From an uncultured Clostridia bacterium (GTDB taxonomy: Bacteria; Bacillota; Clostridia; Oscillospirales; CAG-272): a stretch of 8,398 nt of DNA. Shown in pieces: positions 6,279 to 8,398 of the stretch. The stretch spans positions 1 through 8,398 of the forward strand of contig CALBLD010000007.1 in NCBI GenBank assembly GCA_937895775.1. Direction: 5' to 3'. The position numbers and the translations under genes are program-made. Position 1 is the stretch's first letter, and each line of letters opens with the position of its first letter. A model generated the notes under the pieces. That model was not told where the DNA came from, made no database searches, and saw only the letters and a list, made by a program, of their open reading frames with translations.

Positions 6279-7094
6279 ATGAAAAAAACGGGCAACAAAT
6301 ACAAAAACCGGCTTATTCTGCTCTTTACCGTACTGCTTCCGCTTGCGCGGACTCTCGTTGTTTATCCGCTGATGTCGATAGCTCAGGCAAACTCACTTGA
6401 ACTGCTCTATCAGCTTCTATACTATCTTTCACAGCTTGTAACCACGCTTTCCTTCTTTGCGGTTCTGTCGGCTGCAACCGTTTTTCTGTTTGCAAAAGAC
6501 GGCAAATGCTTTTTCAACGCGGTTGCGTGGCAGCTTCTGTCGCTTGTAATTATCGGCTTTATCCTCCAGACCGCCGTGCTTTTCATGCTGGCATTTCTTG
6601 ATGATGTCTTTGCGGTAAAGGGTTTTTATCTGTGCAACTTCACCCTCTCCCAGCTCGAATCCGCCGATATCCTTGCGGCAACGCTGATTTATCTTTTCAT
6701 AAACATCCTTTTGATTGTTCTGATAATGGCAATATCGCTCGGACTTTCGTACATGCAGGCAAAAAAAGCTTATGCCTCGGCGGGAAAGGGATCAGTACGT
6801 TTCGGTCCGTCCGCAATTCTTGAAATGCATACGTCCGAACGAAAAAATCCGCTCCGCAATGCCGTAAATTCATGTGCGGTCGTTTATCTCGCGGCAAGTC
6901 TCATTCAGACCGCCGTCGAAACGATAAGAACCGTTGTAAAAAGCGGCGCACCGAAAAGTCTTTCGGACACGGTCACTCTCGTCTCACCATACGTAACCAT
7001 TGTTATATTTACTCTTTGCGGATATTTTTTCATGCAGTACTGCGTGAAGTTCACCGTTTCCGCAATGCAGAAGGATAACTTCGCGATCGGCTGA
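6279..7094 (+). CDS. Unrecognised integral membrane protein, about six TM segments
   Basis: I do not recognise this 271-residue protein. A short basic N terminus (KKTGNKYKNR) is followed by hydrophobic segments at about 10-33, 46-71, 79-107, 129-156, 196-217 and 230-257. By the positive-inside rule both ends should be cytoplasmic. The loop between segments 4 and 5 (about 157-195) is basic and includes QAKKAYASAGKGS and SERKNPLRN, so it is probably cytoplasmic. No transporter, protease or enzyme motif is visible. The Shine-Dalgarno match is weak (GGGG at 6266-6269, 9 nt before the ATG). The gene starts 19 nt after the lexA stop, with no terminator and no room for a full promoter, so it is inferred to belong to the lexA transcript. 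The PIG-L-type gene follows after 34 nt. Function unknown; a role in the envelope is only a guess from its neighbour. Confidence 0.88.
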   Translation: MKKTGNKYKNRLILLFTVLLPLARTLVVYPLMSIAQANSLELLYQLLYYLSQLVTTLSFFAVLSAATVFLFAKDGKCFFNAVAWQLLSLVIIGFILQTAVLFMLAFLDDVFAVKGFYLCNFTLSQLESADILAATLIYLFINILLIVLIMAISLGLSYMQAKKAYASAGKGSVRFGPSAILEMHTSERKNPLRNAVNSCAVVYLAASLIQTAVETIRTVVKSGAPKSLSDTVTLVSPYVTIVIFTLCGYFFMQYCVKFTVSAMQKDNFAIG

Positions 7095-7128
7095 ACCCGA
7101 CTGCGCGGGTATAAAAATCGGAGAAAAA

Positions 7129-8398
7129 ATGTCTGTTAATTCAAAAAAATCAATTCCCGGCAATGCGATCTGTGCGTCACTGTGCCTGATTCTTGCCGTT
7201 GTTTTTGCACTCCTGCTGATGCAAAGGCTCCCGTCGGCATCCTCTGCCGACGAGACAGACCTGCCCGAAACCGACAACATCGCCGCAGATATAACCGAAA
7301 AGTGCAGGATAACCGCCGAAAACGGCATGAGCGTTATCTCGTGCGACGAAGAAATACAGGGCATTTACATTGAGTGGAAGAAAACTCCCTCGGAATGGTA
7401 TGCGACAGTCGGGGAAAGCAGGAGGATCTACGGTCAGAACGGCTTTCTGCACGAATATGTCGAGGTCGGCGCGACAAGTGTCAGCCTATCGGTCGCGTCA
7501 TTTAAAAGCAATGCATATTCGTACACCGTTTACGGAAAAGGCAGTCTGCCCGACAGCGTGCAAAGGTGGGATGCACCCTGCAAAAAAGCCGATCTCATGC
7601 TTCTTTCGACCCATGCGGACGACGAGCATCTCTTCTTTGCGGGAATCTTACCATATTATGCGGGCGAAAAAGGCTACAACGTACAGGTCGTCTACATGGT
7701 TGACCACGCAAAGACCTCCAAAAGCAGACCGCACGAGCTTCTTAACGGCTTGTGGGCGGTTGGTGTGCGCAATTACCCGATAATCGGCGAACCGCCCGAT
7801 CTTTACAGCGAATCGCTCAAGGACGGGTATTCGGCATTTGAAAAGGCGGGCTATTCCAAAGATTATTTTACCGATTTTCTGGTCGAAAACATACGTCGCT
7901 TCAAGCCGCTTGTCATTGTCGGGCATGACATAAACGGAGAATACGGACACGGAGCGCACATGGTCTACACCGATGCTCTTATAAACGCGTCAAAACTCAC
8001 GGCAAACGCCGACTGCAATCCGGAATCAGCCGAAAAATACGGGGTTTATACCGTCCCGAAGATATATCTGCATCTCTATGAAGAGAACCGTATAATCATG
8101 GACTGGGACAATATAAAGCTTGAAAAATTCGGCGGCAGAACCGCCTTCCGTGTGTCGGTTGAGGAAGGCTTCGCCGAACACAAGTCACAGCATTACACAT
8201 GGTTTGCAAAATGGTCAGGCTACTATGACACATGGAATGTCAGATCGGCTGCGGACATCGAAAAGCTTCCCGGCAAAGCCGGAGTTTACAAAATCGTAAA
8301 AGGAGAAGGTTTTTCACCGAGGATTTTCGGACTCTATTCAAGTACGGTAGGCAGTGATGTTCTGAAAAACGACTTTTTCGAGAACATCGACAAATCGC
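7129..8398 (+). CDS. PIG-L/LmbE-family deacetylase, membrane-anchored or exported; 3' end missing
   Basis: The family contains zinc-dependent N-deacetylases of GlcNAc-linked substrates, such as MshB, BshB and PIG-L; the substrate here is unknown. At least 423 residues are visible and the frame is open at the window edge. A hydrophobic segment at about 12-31 after a basic start (MSVNSKKS) is a signal anchor or signal peptide, so the enzyme should act outside the membrane. Residues about 55-145 look like a beta-rich accessory domain. The catalytic domain starts with LLSTHADDEHLFFAG: His162 and Asp165 are likely zinc ligands and Asp164 the base. RPHELLNGLWAVGV (200-213) and VGHDINGEYGHGAH (264-277, with His274 and His277) complete the site. 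The usual AHPDDE is THADDE here. The domain after about 330 is not recognised. GGAG (7120-7123) lies 5 nt before the ATG. It lies 34 nt after the six-TM gene, probably in the lexA transcript. Confidence 0.88.
   Translation, partial: MSVNSKKSIPGNAICASLCLILAVVFALLLMQRLPSASSADETDLPETDNIAADITEKCRITAENGMSVISCDEEIQGIYIEWKKTPSEWYATVGESRRIYGQNGFLHEYVEVGATSVSLSVASFKSNAYSYTVYGKGSLPDSVQRWDAPCKKADLMLLSTHADDEHLFFAGILPYYAGEKGYNVQVVYMVDHAKTSKSRPHELLNGLWAVGVRNYPIIGEPPDLYSESLKDGYSAFEKAGYSKDYFTDFLVENIRRFKPLVIVGHDINGEYGHGAHMVYTDALINASKLTANADCNPESAEKYGVYTVPKIYLHLYEENRIIMDWDNIKLEKFGGRTAFRVSVEEGFAEHKSQHYTWFAKWSGYYDTWNVRSAADIEKLPGKAGVYKIVKGEGFSPRIFGLYSSTVGSDVLKNDFFENIDKS

Noticed and set aside
7095..7110. Small hairpin ACCCG...CGGGT between the six-TM gene and the deacetylase gene
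   Set aside because: Only 5 bp of stem and no T tract after it, so it is not a terminator. It could at most be a minor processing or coupling element.

Overview
The window looks like ordinary core chromosome from a Gram-positive bacterium, most likely an anaerobic member of the Clostridia. This is inferred from a pgk-tpiA glycolytic pair, a Bacillus-type LexA with a Bacillus-type SOS box, strong GGAGG/GAGGTG ribosome binding sites, and a soluble M3 oligopeptidase. Base composition is near 50% GC by eye, which recalls Oscillospirales more than the AT-rich clostridia, but the genus cannot be fixed from sequence alone. No mobile element, CRISPR array, tRNA, rRNA or phage gene was seen.

Layout: (1) 1-2903, plus strand: an intrinsic terminator closes an unseen upstream transcript. 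A strong extended -10 promoter then drives pgk (phosphoglycerate kinase) and tpiA (triosephosphate isomerase). A somewhat imperfect terminator follows tpiA, and ppa (family I inorganic pyrophosphatase) comes next. (2) 2930-2973: a compact terminator that can work in both directions lies between the converging ppa and pepF-like operons. (3) 2978-5432, minus strand: an M3-family oligoendopeptidase followed 16 nt later by an uncharacterised protein with two membrane segments, read from a good promoter at 5467-5495. (4) 5433-5641: a divergent regulatory region holding the peptidase promoter and the lexA promoter. A LexA box overlaps the lexA -35. (5) 5642-8398, plus strand: lexA, an unrecognised protein with six membrane segments, and an exported or membrane-anchored PIG-L/LmbE-type deacetylase that runs off the window. 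The gaps between these three genes are 19 and 34 nt and show no terminator, so they look co-transcribed.

How the genes work together: pgk and tpiA supply lower-glycolysis enzymes, and ppa removes pyrophosphate made in biosynthesis. The peptidase probably breaks down cytoplasmic or imported peptides. LexA represses the SOS response and, from its operator, its own transcript. If the operon reading is right, the membrane protein and the deacetylase would be induced with lexA on DNA damage. That possible SOS-linked envelope operon is the most interesting hypothesis here. Other points worth a look are a roughly 35-residue insertion in the PGK N-domain and the unknown two-TM protein behind the peptidase. 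Nothing in the window is clearly a new system.
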